Positions 30,324 to 40,725 of a stretch of 64,000 nucleotides of DNA are shown here, piece by piece (positions within the stretch are counted from its first letter, which is position 1; the number at the start of each line of letters is the position of its first letter). The notes under the pieces were generated by a model, which saw nothing but the letters and a program-made list of their open reading frames with translations, did not search any database and had not been told where the DNA came from. The stretch comes from Cyanobium usitatum str. Tous (lineage in GTDB: Bacteria > Cyanobacteriota > Cyanobacteriia > PCC-6307 > Cyanobiaceae): positions 1-64,000 of the forward strand of contig NZ_PXXO01000010.1 of assembly GCF_003011885.1 (NCBI RefSeq), written 5' to 3'. The translations under genes and the position numbers were made by a program.

Positions 30324-32399
30324 TCAGCCCGCTACAGCGGCTGAACGGCGGCGCCGGGTACGGCCGGCGGGTTCCGGCTCGAGCTCTGCTGGGGCTGGGG
30401 CCGAAACCTCAGCAACTACAGCGGCAGGGGCGGCAGTAGGAGCAGACATAGGCGTGGCGGCAGGGGCGGCGGCTCCAACGGCAACCAGCTGACGCTGGGG
30501 TGCCGGCACGGCGCCATCACGGCCACGGGCAACTACTTCACGAACGCCTCCATCGCGGCCGCCTCCATCACGACCACCGCCATCGCGGGCAGAGCGACCC
30601 CGGGGAGCGGGGCGGCTGTCGGGTTCGGCGTCGGCGCGGCCCTTGTAAGCAGGCGTACCGGCAGGGGCTGGCTGCACCAGGCAAATGATCAACGGCTCCA
30701 CCTGCAGCTCGCGGCGCAGACGGCGTTGCAGACCCACCTCTACCTCTCGCTGCACACCGACCCAATCCACCTCAGGGGCCTTGCCACCGGTGTTGCGGCA
30801 GAGCTGATTCCAGCGATTTTCCAGCACCCAGCCGATTTCGCGCTCGGCCCACATCGAAAGCCTGCGGGCATCAGCAGTGGTAACCACACCACGGATATTC
30901 ACCCGCGGCGGCGCAGCCATCACACCGTCGGTGCTGATCACCGCAAGCAGAGTGATCACTCCGTCTTCTGCCAGCTGCTGGCGCTCCTTCAGCACCCGGG
31001 CATCAACAATGCCGTTTCGGGAAGCATCCAGCAGTTCGATGCCGGCCTTGACGGGGTCGCCTTTACGGATCGAATCGGCGGTGAGCTCCACCACATCACC
31101 GTTATCGATGATGAGCATGTTGTCGCCTGGTACCCCCATCGACTGGGCGGTTTTGCTGTGGGCCACGAGCATGCGGTGCTCGCCATGCACGGGCACAAAA
31201 TACTTGGGCTTGGTAAGGGCCAGCATCAGCTTCTGGTCTTCCTGGAAGCCGTGGCCAGAGACGTGAATACCCTCGCCCTTGCCATAAACCACCTTGGCGC
31301 CGAGCATCATCAGCCGGTCAATGGTGTTCACCACCGAGATGGTGTTGCCAGGGATAGGGCTGGCCGAGAAAATAATCGTGTCGGTGCTTTTCACCTGCAC
31401 CTGGGGATGCTCACCGCGGGAGATGCGGCTCAAGGCTGCCAGGGGCTCACCCTGGCTACCGGTCATCAGCAACAGAGTTTCGCGGTCGGGCAGATCGCGT
31501 ATCTGCTTAATCGGCACAAACAGATCATCGGGGGCGCGCATGTAACCCAACTCCCGCGCCTTGGCAATAACGTTGAGCATGGAGCGGCCCAGCAGACCCA
31601 CCTTGCGGCCGTTCTTAAGGGCCAGCTCCAGGATCATCGACACCCGGTGAATCGAGCTGGCAAAAGTTGTGATGATCACCCGACCTTCTGCCTGGGAGAT
31701 GTGACGATCCAGGCAAGGGAACACTGAACGCTCAGGCGGACAGAAGCCCGGCACTTCGGCGTTGGTGGAGTCGCTGAACAGGCACAGCACCCCCTTATCA
31801 CCGTAATGGGCGAGGCGAGCCATGTCGAAGGTCTCGCCATCCACCGGTGTGTGGTCAAATTTGAAGTCGCCGGTGAAGATCACCGTGCCCACAGGGGTGG
31901 TGATGGCCAGCGAGAAGCTGTCGGCCATCGAGTGGGTGTTGCGGATGAACTCCACTGAAAAGTGTTGGCCCACCTTCACCACATCGCGGGGCGCGACGGT
32001 TTGAAGAATGGTGCGATCCATCACACCGGCCTCCTCCATCTTGCCGGTGAGCATGGCCAGCGCCAGGCGCGGTCCATGAATCACGGGGATGCTGAAGTTT
32101 TTCAGGTGGTGGGCAATACCACCAATGTGATCTTCGTGACCATGGGTCACGATCATGCCGCGAATCCGCTTCTGATTTTCCTTGAGATAGCTGGTATCTG
32201 GCATCACCACATTGACGCCATGCATCCCATCACTGGGGAAGGCCAATCCAGCATCCACCAACATGATGTCGTCGCCGTACTCGAACACGCAGGTGTTCTT
32301 GCCGATCTCGTGCAGGCCGCCTAGGGGAATCACCCGCAGGTGGGGCGGCTTGGTGGCGATCTGACTGGTGCCCTGGGCTCTGCCGTTGGAACTGGTCAT
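30324..32399 (-). CDS. rnj: Ribonuclease J
   Basis: A metallo-beta-lactamase ribonuclease with 5'-exo and endonuclease activity, a central mRNA decay enzyme in cyanobacteria. The zinc motif HGHEDH is at residues 86-91, and VIFTGDFKFDHTPVDG carries later ligands. The RNase J beta-CASP region includes MTGSQGEPLAALSRI and the KYFVPVHGEHRML block. Residues ~575-691 form a low-complexity tail with RDGGGRDGGGRDGG repeats, Pro/Ala runs and a basic end (RTRRRRSAA). The 691-residue length exceeds the ~555 of B. subtilis RNase J1 because of this tail, which may bind RNA or partners. dapA and asd lie upstream on the same strand. Confidence 0.95.
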   Translation of the reverse strand: MTSSNGRAQGTSQIATKPPHLRVIPLGGLHEIGKNTCVFEYGDDIMLVDAGLAFPSDGMHGVNVVMPDTSYLKENQKRIRGMIVTHGHEDHIGGIAHHLKNFSIPVIHGPRLALAMLTGKMEEAGVMDRTILQTVAPRDVVKVGQHFSVEFIRNTHSMADSFSLAITTPVGTVIFTGDFKFDHTPVDGETFDMARLAHYGDKGVLCLFSDSTNAEVPGFCPPERSVFPCLDRHISQAEGRVIITTFASSIHRVSMILELALKNGRKVGLLGRSMLNVIAKARELGYMRAPDDLFVPIKQIRDLPDRETLLLMTGSQGEPLAALSRISRGEHPQVQVKSTDTIIFSASPIPGNTISVVNTIDRLMMLGAKVVYGKGEGIHVSGHGFQEDQKLMLALTKPKYFVPVHGEHRMLVAHSKTAQSMGVPGDNMLIIDNGDVVELTADSIRKGDPVKAGIELLDASRNGIVDARVLKERQQLAEDGVITLLAVISTDGVMAAPPRVNIRGVVTTADARRLSMWAEREIGWVLENRWNQLCRNTGGKAPEVDWVGVQREVEVGLQRRLRRELQVEPLIICLVQPAPAGTPAYKGRADAEPDSRPAPRGRSARDGGGRDGGGRDGGVREVVARGRDGAVPAPQRQLVAVGAAAPAATPMSAPTAAPAAVVAEVSAPAPAELEPEPAGRTRRRRSAAVAG

Positions 32400-32458
32400 G
32401 GAGAAGGAGTTTTAGGGAAAAGGAACAAACTGAATCGATCTGGTCTCAAGCCTTGGCG

Positions 32459-33364
32459 TCAGGTAGGACGCAGGGCGGCCAGGGTTTCGGAGAGGTGTTG
32501 TCGCACGTCGGTGGTGGCGGAAAACAGGGGAAGACGGGGTGCACCCACGGGCCAGCCGCTGAGCTCCAAGGCGGCTTTGACGGGGATCGGGTTGGTGCTG
32601 CAGAAAAGGGACTTGCACAGCGGCAGCAGCTGGTCGTGCAGAGCCAGGGCCTGGGCCAAATCCCCCGCATAGAAGGCGCGCACCATGGCGCTGATCTCAG
32701 CGCCGGCCAGGTGGCTGGCCACACTCACCACTCCCACAGCACCAACGGCAAGCATCGGCAGGGTGAGGGCGTCGTCACCGCTATAGATCGCCAGACGGTT
32801 GCCGCACAGGGCCCGCAGGGCGCTCACCTCTTCGGTGCTGCCACTGGCAGCCTTGAAACTCACCACGTTGGTGCAGTCGAGCAAGCGGGCCACGGTGGCT
32901 GGCTCCAGGCTGGTGCCTGTACGACCAGGAATGTTGTAGAGCATCAGGGGCAGCTGGGGTGCCGCGGCTGCCACAGCGCGGAAATGGGCCTCAAGGCCGT
33001 CCTGGGGGGGCTTGTTGTAGTAAGGCACTACTACTAGGGCGCCGTCCGCACCGAGGGCCGCCGCCTGCCGCGTCGCCTCCACCGCTTCGGCGGTGCAATT
33101 GCTGCCACTACCCGCCAGCACGCTGGCCCGATGCCCAACCGCTTGCTTCACGGCAACTAATAGAGCGTGCTGTTCGTCCCAGCTGAGCGTGGGTGATTCG
33201 CCAGTGGTGCCGCACACCACGATTCCATCGGAGCCCTGGTTGATCAGATGCTCTGCCAGCTGGGCCGCAAGGCCCAGATCCACCGAACCATCGGGGGCGA
33301 AGGGGGTCACCATCGCCGTCAGCACGCGGCCAAATAACGGAGTGGCTGGCTGGATAGGGCTCAA
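32459..33364 (-). CDS. dapA: 4-hydroxy-tetrahydrodipicolinate synthase
   Basis: Condenses pyruvate with aspartate semialdehyde in lysine and cell-wall diaminopimelate synthesis. The 301-residue TIM barrel has GVGT-like [17 protein letters not shown], the catalytic Tyr143 in LYNIPGRTG and the Schiff-base Lys171 in [10 protein letters not shown]. Its ATG overlaps the asd stop by four bases, so asd-dapA form an operon that makes and uses the same intermediate. Confidence 0.97.
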   Translation of the reverse strand: MSPIQPATPLFGRVLTAMVTPFAPDGSVDLGLAAQLAEHLINQGSDGIVVCGTTGESPTLSWDEQHALLVAVKQAVGHRASVLAGSGSNCTAEAVEATRQAAALGADGALVVVPYYNKPPQDGLEAHFRAVAAAAPQLPLMLYNIPGRTGTSLEPATVARLLDCTNVVSFKAASGSTEEVSALRALCGNRLAIYSGDDALTLPMLAVGAVGVVSVASHLAGAEISAMVRAFYAGDLAQALALHDQLLPLCKSLFCSTNPIPVKAALELSGWPVGAPRLPLFSATTDVRQHLSETLAALRPT

Positions 33365-34455
33365 GCAGCACCTCCGGGCAAAACCGCTCCAGTTCCAGCC
33401 GCCGGGCCCTGGATCAACAGCTCGGCAATCTGGATCGCATTGAGAGCCGCACCTTTGCGGATCTGATCACCGCAGAGCCAGAGCTCGAGGGCATTGGCAT
33501 CACTGAGGTCCTGGCGGATACGTCCCACCGCCACCGGATCGCGGCCCGTCACATCCGTGGGCATCGGGAAGCGGTTGGCCTCAAAGTTTTCCAGCAGCTC
33601 CACGCCGGGGGCCTCAGCCAGCAGGGCTCTGGCTTCCTGCACCGGGAAGGGCTCATGAAATTCAATATTTACGGACTCTGAATGGGCCCGCAGCACCGGC
33701 ACCCGCACACAGGTAGCCGAAAGTCGCAGCTCCGGCGTGCCCATGATCTTGCGGGTTTCGTTGAGCATCTTCAGCTCCTCCTCGCAATAACCGTTGTCCT
33801 GCAGCGGAGAGTTGTGCAGAAAAAGGTTGAAGGCCAGGGAGTGGGGCAGCACCTCACTCACTGGCTCACCTCCATCGAGCACGGTCCGGCTGAGCTGGCG
33901 CAGCTCCTCCATCGCCCGGGCACCGGCGCCGCTGGCGCTCTGATAAGTGCTCACCAGCACACGCCGAATTGCCCGACGCGACGCCAAGGGAGCCAAAACC
34001 AAGGTGAGCAGAATTGTTGTGCAGTTGGGGTTGGCAATGATGCCCCGATGGGCAAAAGCAGCCTCGGGGTTCACTTCTGGAACCACCAACGGCACCTCCG
34101 GATCCATTCGGAAGGCGCTGGAGTTATCGATCACCACGGCGCCAGCCCGGGCCGCCACCGGGGCCCACTGACGCGACACCGAGCCGCCCGCTGAGGCCAG
34201 CACCACATCCACCCCTTCAAAAGCTGAGGCCTCCACGGGCCGGATCACCAGCGATGTGCCCTGCCAGGCAAGGCTTTGACCAGCGGAGCGGGGTGACGCC
34301 AGGGGAATCAGCTCAGCCACAGGAAAGTTGCGCTCAGCGAGCAGCTCGAGTAATTCCTGGCCAACGGCACCGGTCGCACCGAGCACCGCAACCCTTAAGG
34401 GGCGACTGGGCAGGCAGGGAGATGGCGGGGCAGGGACGGGCTGGGCGGCGGTCAA
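33361..34455 (-). CDS. asd: Aspartate-semialdehyde dehydrogenase
   Basis: Reduces aspartyl phosphate (the lysC product) to the semialdehyde. The 364-residue protein has the NADP loop [20 protein letters not shown], the catalytic Cys145 in ANPNCTTI, and [11 protein letters not shown]. It begins with about 18 residues of Pro-rich sequence before the fold, so an internal start is conceivable, but no nearby in-frame ATG exists. It precedes dapA in a coupled operon and is divergent from tig; the 213-base region between them holds both promoters, without a motif I can name. Confidence 0.97.
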   Translation of the reverse strand: MTAAQPVPAPPSPCLPSRPLRVAVLGATGAVGQELLELLAERNFPVAELIPLASPRSAGQSLAWQGTSLVIRPVEASAFEGVDVVLASAGGSVSRQWAPVAARAGAVVIDNSSAFRMDPEVPLVVPEVNPEAAFAHRGIIANPNCTTILLTLVLAPLASRRAIRRVLVSTYQSASGAGARAMEELRQLSRTVLDGGEPVSEVLPHSLAFNLFLHNSPLQDNGYCEEELKMLNETRKIMGTPELRLSATCVRVPVLRAHSESVNIEFHEPFPVQEARALLAEAPGVELLENFEANRFPMPTDVTGRDPVAVGRIRQDLSDANALELWLCGDQIRKGAALNAIQIAELLIQGPAAGTGAVLPGGAA

Positions 34456-34668
34456 GGGAGCAGGAAAGGAATCAAAACTCGGTGGCGGAGCTGGTGATCA
34501 AACGTCAAACCAGCTAGGGGCGGAAAGCTGCAACAAAGAAACCGGCCATGGTCGAAGCCGTTGTTTGCTGATTCGGGACCTATCGCTTTCGTCGTGCGCC
34601 GATCCGACAATACGCGCTGGGAGCTCGGAACGGCCGCTTTCTAGGATTGGGGTCTGCAACTGTTTTCC

Positions 34669-36093
34669 ATGAGCTCAGCCGCCGCCCCCGCCGCCAGCCC
34701 GCTGTCGATAAAAGCCAGTCCCCGTCCGGGCAGCCGCGTGGCCCTCGAGGTGGCCATCCCCGGCGGCCGCAGCCAAGCCAGCTATGACGCCGCTGTGGAC
34801 AAGCTGAGTCGCAGCATCAAGCTTCCCGGCTTTCGCAAGGGCAAGGTGCCCCGGCCCGTGTTGCTCCAGCAGATCGGCCCCCTGCGCATCCGCGCCACCG
34901 CCCTAGAAGACCTAGTGGACGCCGCTTTCCGGGATGCTGTTAGCCAAGAAATGGTGGTAGCCATCGGCAGGCCCGAGCTCACCGAAGGCTTTGAAGTCGT
35001 GATGGAACGCTTCGAGCCCGGCAGCGCCCTCACCATCACCCTGGAGCTCGACGTCGAGCCCACACCAAAACTCAAGTCCACCAAGGGGCTAAAGGCTGAG
35101 GCCGAGGCAATCAGCTTCGATCCAGCCCGCATCGATGAACTGATCGAGCAGTCGCGCAAGCAGCTGGCCACCCTGGTGCCCGTAGAAGGCCGCCCCGCCG
35201 CCAGCGGCGATGTAGCGGTGCTCAGCTTCAGCGGCATCTACGTGGATAGCGGCGAGGCCATCAGTGGTGGCAGCAGCGATGCCATGGAAGTCGAGCTGGA
35301 GGAGGGCCGGATGATCCCCGGCTTCGTCGAGGGCGTAATCGGCATGGCTATCGGCGCTAGCAAAACCATCGACTGCCAGTTCCCAGAGAGCTACCCCCAA
35401 GAGGAGGCCGCCGGCCGCCAGTCGCGCTTCGAGATCAGCCTGAAAGACCTCAAGTGCCGGGAACTACCCGCCCTTGACGACTCCTTTGCCCAGCAGGCCA
35501 GCGACAAAGCCACCCTGGCCGAACTGCGCAGCGATCTGGAAACCCGCCTCAAGGACGACGCCGAGCGACGGGCTAAGGCCAGCCGCCACGACGCCCTGCT
35601 CGCCGCCCTGGTGCAAGAGCTTGAAGTGGAACTACCCGAAACCCTGGTTCAACAGGAAATCCGCAACCTGGTGGAGCAGACAGCAGGACAGATCGCCCAG
35701 CAGGGCATGGACGTCAAAAAGCTGTTCACCCCGGACCTGGTGCGCTCATTGATGGACACCTCCCGGCCGGAGGCAGAGGAGCGCCTGCGCCGCAGCCTGG
35801 CCCTCAAGGCCCTCGCCGCCGCCGAGGCGATCGAGGTGGAAGCCAAGGAGCTCGAAACCAAAATCAAGGAGATCAGCCGCGGCCTGAGCCAGCAGGGCAA
35901 CATCGATCCCGAAAGATTGCGTCTGGCCGTTGCCGACGACCTGCTGCGCGACAAGCTGCTGGAGTGGCTTGAGGCCAACAGCACCATCACCGAAAAGGCT
36001 GCCACCCCAGCCGACGCCGACCCTGACGCAGCAGGCGAGGAGCAGGCAAAGGCCAAAGCGAAAGCCAAGGCCAAACCAGCCAAAGCCCAATAG
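34669..36093 (+). CDS. tig: Trigger factor (ribosome-bound chaperone)
   Basis: A peptidyl-prolyl isomerase that binds at the ribosome exit tunnel and shields nascent chains. The 474-residue protein has the ribosome-binding loop in [17 protein letters not shown], a FKBP-like middle part ([40 protein letters not shown]) and a helical C-terminal arm. The end is an Ala/Lys tail ([12 protein letters not shown]), common in cyanobacterial trigger factors. It is followed by clpP and clpX, a widespread cluster for protein quality control. A hairpin lies in the tig-clpP gap. Confidence 0.97.
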   Translation: MSSAAAPAASPLSIKASPRPGSRVALEVAIPGGRSQASYDAAVDKLSRSIKLPGFRKGKVPRPVLLQQIGPLRIRATALEDLVDAAFRDAVSQEMVVAIGRPELTEGFEVVMERFEPGSALTITLELDVEPTPKLKSTKGLKAEAEAISFDPARIDELIEQSRKQLATLVPVEGRPAASGDVAVLSFSGIYVDSGEAISGGSSDAMEVELEEGRMIPGFVEGVIGMAIGASKTIDCQFPESYPQEEAAGRQSRFEISLKDLKCRELPALDDSFAQQASDKATLAELRSDLETRLKDDAERRAKASRHDALLAALVQELEVELPETLVQQEIRNLVEQTAGQIAQQGMDVKKLFTPDLVRSLMDTSRPEAEERLRRSLALKALAAAEAIEVEAKELETKIKEISRGLSQQGNIDPERLRLAVADDLLRDKLLEWLEANSTITEKAATPADADPDAAGEEQAKAKAKAKAKPAKAQ

Positions 36094-36101
36094 CCACAGC
36101 C

Positions 36102-36121
36102 AGGACCAATAGATTGGTCCT
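36102..36121. terminator. Hairpin between tig and clpP
   Basis: aggaccaat and attggtcct (36102-36110, 36113-36121) form a 9-bp inverted repeat separated by ag, so in RNA an 8-bp stem with a four-base loop. No U-tract follows, so it may attenuate or protect the tig message rather than end it. The clpP GTG start is 19 bases downstream. Confidence 0.5.
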
Positions 36122-36139
36122 CCGAGAGCTTCCCCGCGC

Positions 36140-36799
36140 GTGATCGACGCCACCCTTCGCCATCCCGTCCACAGCAGCTGGAGCCCCAGTGGCTCCCCCG
36201 GGGTGCTGCCCACGGTTGTGGAGCAGTCGGGCAAGGGCGACCGCGCCTTCGATATCTATTCGCGCCTGCTGCGCGAACGGATCATCTTTCTGGGCACCGG
36301 AATCGACGATCAGGTGGCCGATTCCCTAGTCGCCCAGCTGCTGTTCCTCGAAGCCGAGGATCCGGAGAAGGACATCCAGATTTACGTGAACTCCCCAGGC
36401 GGCTCCGTGACCGCCGGCTTGGCGATCTACGACACGATGCAGCAGGTCTCCCCAGACGTGGTGACCATCTGCTACGGCCTGGCCGCATCCATGGGTGCCT
36501 TCCTGCTCTCGGGTGGCACCAAGGGCAAGCGGCTGGCCCTGCCCAATGCCCGGATCATGATTCACCAACCCCTCGGCGGCGCCCAGGGCCAGGCAGTGGA
36601 CATTGAAATCCAGGCCAAGGAGATTCTTTTCCTCAAGGACACCCTCAACGGTCTGATGGCTGAACACACCGGTCAGCCCCTCGAAAAAATCACCGAAGAC
36701 ACTGACCGCGACTACTTCCTTTCCCCCGCAGAGGCGGTTGAATACGGCCTGATCGATCGGGTCGTGACCGAATCCCCTGCCGCCACAGCTGCTGAGTGA
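36140..36799 (+). CDS. clpP: ATP-dependent Clp protease proteolytic subunit
   Basis: A serine peptidase forming a 14-subunit barrel that works with ClpX. The catalytic triad is in place: Ser117 (GLAASMGAF), His142 (MIHQPLGG) and Asp191 (DTDRDYF). The spacing (25 and 49 residues) equals that of E. coli ClpP. Length is 219 residues, with about 30 at the N-terminus that may be a propeptide. The start is GTG. Cyanobacteria carry several ClpP paralogues; neighbourhood with tig and clpX points to the one paired with ClpX. Confidence 0.96.
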   Translation: MIDATLRHPVHSSWSPSGSPGVLPTVVEQSGKGDRAFDIYSRLLRERIIFLGTGIDDQVADSLVAQLLFLEAEDPEKDIQIYVNSPGGSVTAGLAIYDTMQQVSPDVVTICYGLAASMGAFLLSGGTKGKRLALPNARIMIHQPLGGAQGQAVDIEIQAKEILFLKDTLNGLMAEHTGQPLEKITEDTDRDYFLSPAEAVEYGLIDRVVTESPAATAAE

Positions 36800-36877
36800 T
36801 TCCTTCCGGTTTGATCCTTAAGGTCAGCTGACGATCCATTATTTCCTGTCGATCCTGGAATCAGGACACCCCTGCCC

Positions 36878-38257
36878 ATGGCCAAGTTCGACGCCCACCT
36901 GAAGTGCTCGTTCTGCGGCAAGTCGCAAGAACAGGTGCGCAAGCTGATCGCCGGCCCGGGTGTCTACATCTGCGATGAATGTATCGATCTCTGCAACGAG
37001 ATCCTTGATGAGGAGCTGGTAGACGGACATAGCGGCACAGCCAGCGGAGGCGGAAGCGGCCGTCATGCCGCCGACTCCAGCCGCGGTAAGGCCCCCAGCA
37101 AAAAAACAACCAAACCCGCTCCAACTCTGGCGGAGGTGCCCAAGCCCCAGGAGATCAAGGCCTTTCTCGACCGCCAGGTGGTGGGCCAAAACGAAGCAAA
37201 GAAAAATCTTTCCGTAGCTGTTTACAACCACTACAAACGCCTGGCCTGGCAAGGCGATGGCAAGGGTGAAACGGACCAGACAGCCACCAAGCTGCACAAG
37301 AGCAACATCCTGCTGATCGGCCCCACCGGCTGCGGCAAAACGCTCCTGGCCCAGACCCTGGCCGAAATGCTCGATGTGCCCTTTGCGGTGGCCGACGCCA
37401 CCACCCTTACCGAGGCGGGCTACGTCGGAGAAGACGTGGAAAACATCCTGCTACGGCTGCTGCAGAAAGCGGATCAGGATGTGGAACAGGCCCAGCGGGG
37501 CATCATCTACATCGATGAAATCGACAAGATTGCCCGCAAAAGCGAAAACCCCTCCATCACCCGGGACGTCTCCGGAGAAGGGGTGCAGCAGGCATTGCTG
37601 AAAATGCTCGAAGGCACCGTGGCCAACGTGCCGCCGCAGGGAGGCCGAAAGCATCCCTACCAGGAATGCATTCAGATCGACACCAGTCAGATCCTGTTCA
37701 TCTGCGGTGGTGCCTTCGTCGGCCTCGAAGATGTGGTGCAGAAGCGGATGGGCCGCAACTCCATCGGTTTCCTCAGTGCCGATGGCAGCAGCCGGCCCCG
37801 CAGCGGCAGGGATCGCCATGCAGCCGAGGTGCTGCGCCATCTGGAGCCCGACGACCTAGTGCGCTACGGCCTGATCCCCGAATTCATTGGTCGGCTGCCG
37901 GTTAGTGCGGTGCTTGAGCCCCTCGACACGCCAGCCCTGCAAGCCATTCTCACCGAGCCCCGGGATGCCCTGATCAAGCAGTTCCAAACCCTGCTGAGCA
38001 TGGACAACGTGCAGCTCGATTTCGAAGCCGGCGCTGTTGAAGCGATTGCCATCGAGGCCCATCGCCGCAAGACGGGCGCCCGGGCCCTGCGCGGCATCGT
38101 CGAAGAGCTAATGCTCGACCTGATGTACGACCTGCCCTCCCGCAACGACGTCAAGAGCTTCACCGTGACCCGGGAGCTGGTGGAGCAGCGCAGCAAGGGC
38201 AAGGTGGTGCCCCTCGGCAGCGCCAACCTGGATTCGCCACAGCAGGCCAGCGCCTGA
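36878..38257 (+). CDS. clpX: ATP-dependent Clp protease ATPase subunit ClpX
   Basis: The AAA+ unfoldase that feeds substrates to ClpP. The 459-residue protein has the N-terminal zinc-binding domain ([20 protein letters not shown] then CDECIDLC), a Ser/Gly linker and the ATPase with [12 protein letters not shown] (Walker A), [15 protein letters not shown] (Walker B) and the sensor region. The C-terminal domain ends [18 protein letters not shown]. It is adjacent to clpP. The stretch of Ser/Gly residues 70-90 is a variable linker. Confidence 0.97.
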   Translation: MAKFDAHLKCSFCGKSQEQVRKLIAGPGVYICDECIDLCNEILDEELVDGHSGTASGGGSGRHAADSSRGKAPSKKTTKPAPTLAEVPKPQEIKAFLDRQVVGQNEAKKNLSVAVYNHYKRLAWQGDGKGETDQTATKLHKSNILLIGPTGCGKTLLAQTLAEMLDVPFAVADATTLTEAGYVGEDVENILLRLLQKADQDVEQAQRGIIYIDEIDKIARKSENPSITRDVSGEGVQQALLKMLEGTVANVPPQGGRKHPYQECIQIDTSQILFICGGAFVGLEDVVQKRMGRNSIGFLSADGSSRPRSGRDRHAAEVLRHLEPDDLVRYGLIPEFIGRLPVSAVLEPLDTPALQAILTEPRDALIKQFQTLLSMDNVQLDFEAGAVEAIAIEAHRRKTGARALRGIVEELMLDLMYDLPSRNDVKSFTVTRELVEQRSKGKVVPLGSANLDSPQQASA

Positions 38258-38271
38258 TCGGGCCCGCACCG

Positions 38272-38883
38272 ATGTCCGCAGCTGACCACCTACAGGTGCC
38301 GCGCCAGCACGGTCTGTTCTTGCATCACGGCATCGATCTAGGCGACGGCAGCGTGGCCCACTACCTGGAAGGGCGCGAAATCCTGCGCAGCCCCCTGGCA
38401 GATTTCAGCCGCGGCGAACCTGTAGCGGTGGTTCCCTATGCCGCGGGCGACTGCTCCCCGGCCGGCGTGACCCTGCGGCGGGCCATGGGGCGCCTGGGCG
38501 AACAGAATTACAACTTGCTGTTCAACAACTGCGAACACTTCGCCCATTGGTGCAAGACCGGCCGGCATCGCAGCGCCCAGGTCGAGGATTTGCTGCACAC
38601 CGGCAGCCTCGGGGCCCTGGCCATCGGTCAGTGGGTGCCAGCGGCCATGCTCAGCGCTGCCCGAATGCTGCTGCGCCAGGGCAACCTGGCCGAACTCGAC
38701 AAGCTGCGCCAAGGCCTGCAGCAGAAATTGGAGCAGGAGCTTGGCCGGGCTGAAGCTCGCTGGGGCCAAGACCGCTTCGAAAACCTGAGGCTGGCGGCCC
38801 AGAAACTAGCCGACCAACTCACGGCCGTGGAAGAACTGGAAGAGCGGCTAAGGCGCCAGCTCGAACCGGACCAGGGCCACTAA
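38272..38883 (+). CDS. LRAT-like (NlpC/P60 superfamily) protein
   Basis: This 203-residue protein has the catalytic pattern of the lecithin-retinol acyltransferase family: His19 in LFLHHGIDLGDGSVAHYLEG, a second His at 30, and Cys87 in LLFNNCEHFAHWCKTG. The order H-H-NCEHF is that of LRAT, whose members transfer acyl groups between lipids or act as thiol hydrolases. The C-terminal ~80 residues are helical and charged, with a weakly hydrophobic stretch before them (GQWVPAAMLSAARML). The bacterial role is unknown. It lies 14 bases after clpX and 17 before dnaX, so may share their transcript. Confidence 0.8.
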   Translation: MSAADHLQVPRQHGLFLHHGIDLGDGSVAHYLEGREILRSPLADFSRGEPVAVVPYAAGDCSPAGVTLRRAMGRLGEQNYNLLFNNCEHFAHWCKTGRHRSAQVEDLLHTGSLGALAIGQWVPAAMLSAARMLLRQGNLAELDKLRQGLQQKLEQELGRAEARWGQDRFENLRLAAQKLADQLTAVEELEERLRRQLEPDQGH

Positions 38884-38900
38884 TCTCATGCCTCAGCTTC

Positions 38901-40694
38901 ATGAGCCCAACGGCGATCTCCAGCTACCAACCCCTCCACCACAAATACCGTCCCCAGCGCTTCGACCAGCTGGTGGGGCAGGAGGCGATCGCCGCCACTC
39001 TGGGCAACGCCCTGCGCACCGGCCGGATTGCGCCGGCCTATCTGTTTTGTGGCCCCCGCGGCACGGGTAAAACCTCCAGCGCCCGCATCCTGGCCCGCTC
39101 CCTCAACTGCATCGGCAGCGATGGGCCCACCCCCGAGCCCTGTGGCGTCTGCGAGCTCTGCACCTCCATCGCCGCCGGCAATGCCCTCGATGTAATCGAG
39201 ATCGACGCCGCCTCCAACACCGGCGTCGACAACATCCGCGAGCTGATCGAGCGCTCCCGCTTCGCTCCGGTGCAGGCCCGCTGGAAGGTGTATGTGGTGG
39301 ACGAGTGCCACATGCTCTCAACCGCCGCCTTCAACGCCCTGCTCAAAACCTTGGAGGAGCCACCGCCGCGGGTGGTGTTCGTGCTGGCCACCACCGACCC
39401 GCAGCGGGTACTCGCCACGATCCTGAGCCGCTGTCAACGCTTCGACTTCCGCCGCATCCCCCTGCAGGCCCTCGAGCAACACCTCAGCTGGATCGCTGAT
39501 CAAGAGCAGATCGGAATCACTCCAGAAGCCCTGCACGTGGTGGCCCAGCGAGCCCAGGGGGGCCTGCGGGATGCGGAGAGCCTGCTTGATCAGCTCAGTC
39601 TGCTGCCGGCGCCGATCGAGGCCACAGCGGTATGGGAGCTGCTGGGGGCTGTACCGGAGCAGGAACTACTGGCCCTAGCCGGTGCCCTGGCCAGTTGCGA
39701 TCCCCTCGCCCTGCTGGAGGGTTGCCGCGAGCTGCTGGAGCGGGGCCGGGAGCCCGCAGCCGTGCTGCAGGGGCTCGTCAGCCTGCTGCGGGATCTAGTG
39801 CTGGCTGGCACGGCGCCCGACCGCCTAGAGCTCACCAGCGTGTCGCCCCAGTTCCGCCAAGCCCTTCCCGATTTGGCCCGCTCCCTCGGCAAAGCCCGCC
39901 TACTGCAGTGGCAGGCCCAGCTAAGGGGCAGCGAGCAGCAGCTGCGCCACAGCGTCAACCCGCGCCTGTGGCTAGAGGTGCTGCTGTTGGGTCTGCTGGC
40001 CGAGCCGGTAGCTGCCGCCCAGCCAATCTCTGCCTCAGCACCTGCAGTTGCACCGCTGGTTGCACCCCCAATCGCACCGGCGGTCACAACGACGGTCACA
40101 CCGGCGGTCGCCCCAATCCCGGCTCCGGCTCCAGCTCCAGTCAGCGTCGAGCCCAACAGCTCCCCCAACCTGCCGGAGCTCTGGCAGCAAATCCTGGCGG
40201 GCCTGGAGCTGCCCTCTACGCGAATGTTGCTGTCCCAACAGGCCCGGCTGGTGAGGCTCGATGAACGCCGCGCCGTGGTGCAGGTGGCCGGCAACTGGAT
40301 GGCCATGGTGCAGAGCCGCCTGCCCCTGCTGGAAGCAGCGGTAGCTAAGGCCCTAGGCAGCACGCGCCAGCTCACATTGGAAGGGGGTGGGGAGAGCGCA
40401 GCACCAACTGGGAGCGCCCCCAGCGCCGCCACCTCCAGTGCCCCCACCCCCAAGCCGACACCACCACCACCAACGCCAAGCCCAGCACCCCTACCAAGCC
40501 CAGCAGCCCTGCCAAACCCAGCAGCCGATCCGCCAGCGGCAGCAGCTATTGCGCCCCCCTTAGCCGCACCCCTTGATGACAAGGCCAGAAGGCTGGCGGA
40601 GTTCTTCAATGGCGAAGTAGTTGAACTCGATGGGCCGCTCGACGAATTAACTGGCGACGCATTGACTTGCGATGCAGAAGAGGCGGCAGCCTGA
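38901..40694 (+). CDS. dnaX: DNA polymerase III subunits gamma/tau
   Basis: The clamp-loader motor subunit. Of its 597 residues the first ~370 are the AAA+ and collar domains, with GPRGTGKTSSARILA (Walker A), the zinc ligands in CIGSDGPTPEPCGVCELC, VVDECHMLSTAAFNALLKTL and SRCQRFDFRRIPL. Residues ~375-410 and ~480-545 are Pro/Ala-rich linkers, separated by a small conserved block (LPELWQQILAGLELPSTRML). No A-rich slippery run for a gamma/tau frameshift is seen. holA at 21.0 kb encodes a partner in the same clamp loader. Confidence 0.96.
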   Translation: MSPTAISSYQPLHHKYRPQRFDQLVGQEAIAATLGNALRTGRIAPAYLFCGPRGTGKTSSARILARSLNCIGSDGPTPEPCGVCELCTSIAAGNALDVIEIDAASNTGVDNIRELIERSRFAPVQARWKVYVVDECHMLSTAAFNALLKTLEEPPPRVVFVLATTDPQRVLATILSRCQRFDFRRIPLQALEQHLSWIADQEQIGITPEALHVVAQRAQGGLRDAESLLDQLSLLPAPIEATAVWELLGAVPEQELLALAGALASCDPLALLEGCRELLERGREPAAVLQGLVSLLRDLVLAGTAPDRLELTSVSPQFRQALPDLARSLGKARLLQWQAQLRGSEQQLRHSVNPRLWLEVLLLGLLAEPVAAAQPISASAPAVAPLVAPPIAPAVTTTVTPAVAPIPAPAPAPVSVEPNSSPNLPELWQQILAGLELPSTRMLLSQQARLVRLDERRAVVQVAGNWMAMVQSRLPLLEAAVAKALGSTRQLTLEGGGESAAPTGSAPSAATSSAPTPKPTPPPPTPSPAPLPSPAALPNPAADPPAAAAIAPPLAAPLDDKARRLAEFFNGEVVELDGPLDELTGDALTCDAEEAAA

Positions 40695-40725
40695 GCGGGG
40701 CCAGCACAATTTTGTAAGCAGGTAA

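Noticed and set aside
30726-31727. 333-codon frame antisense to rnj
   Set aside because: Shadow frame inside a certain RNase J gene; no signature found.
39590-40609. 339-codon open frame antisense to dnaX
   Set aside because: Gly/Ala/Ser-rich shadow of the Pro/Ala linkers of dnaX; no start context or domain.
38901-40694. Programmed frameshift in dnaX
   Set aside because: No A-rich slippery heptamer with a following hairpin is evident; a single tau-like product is the simplest reading.
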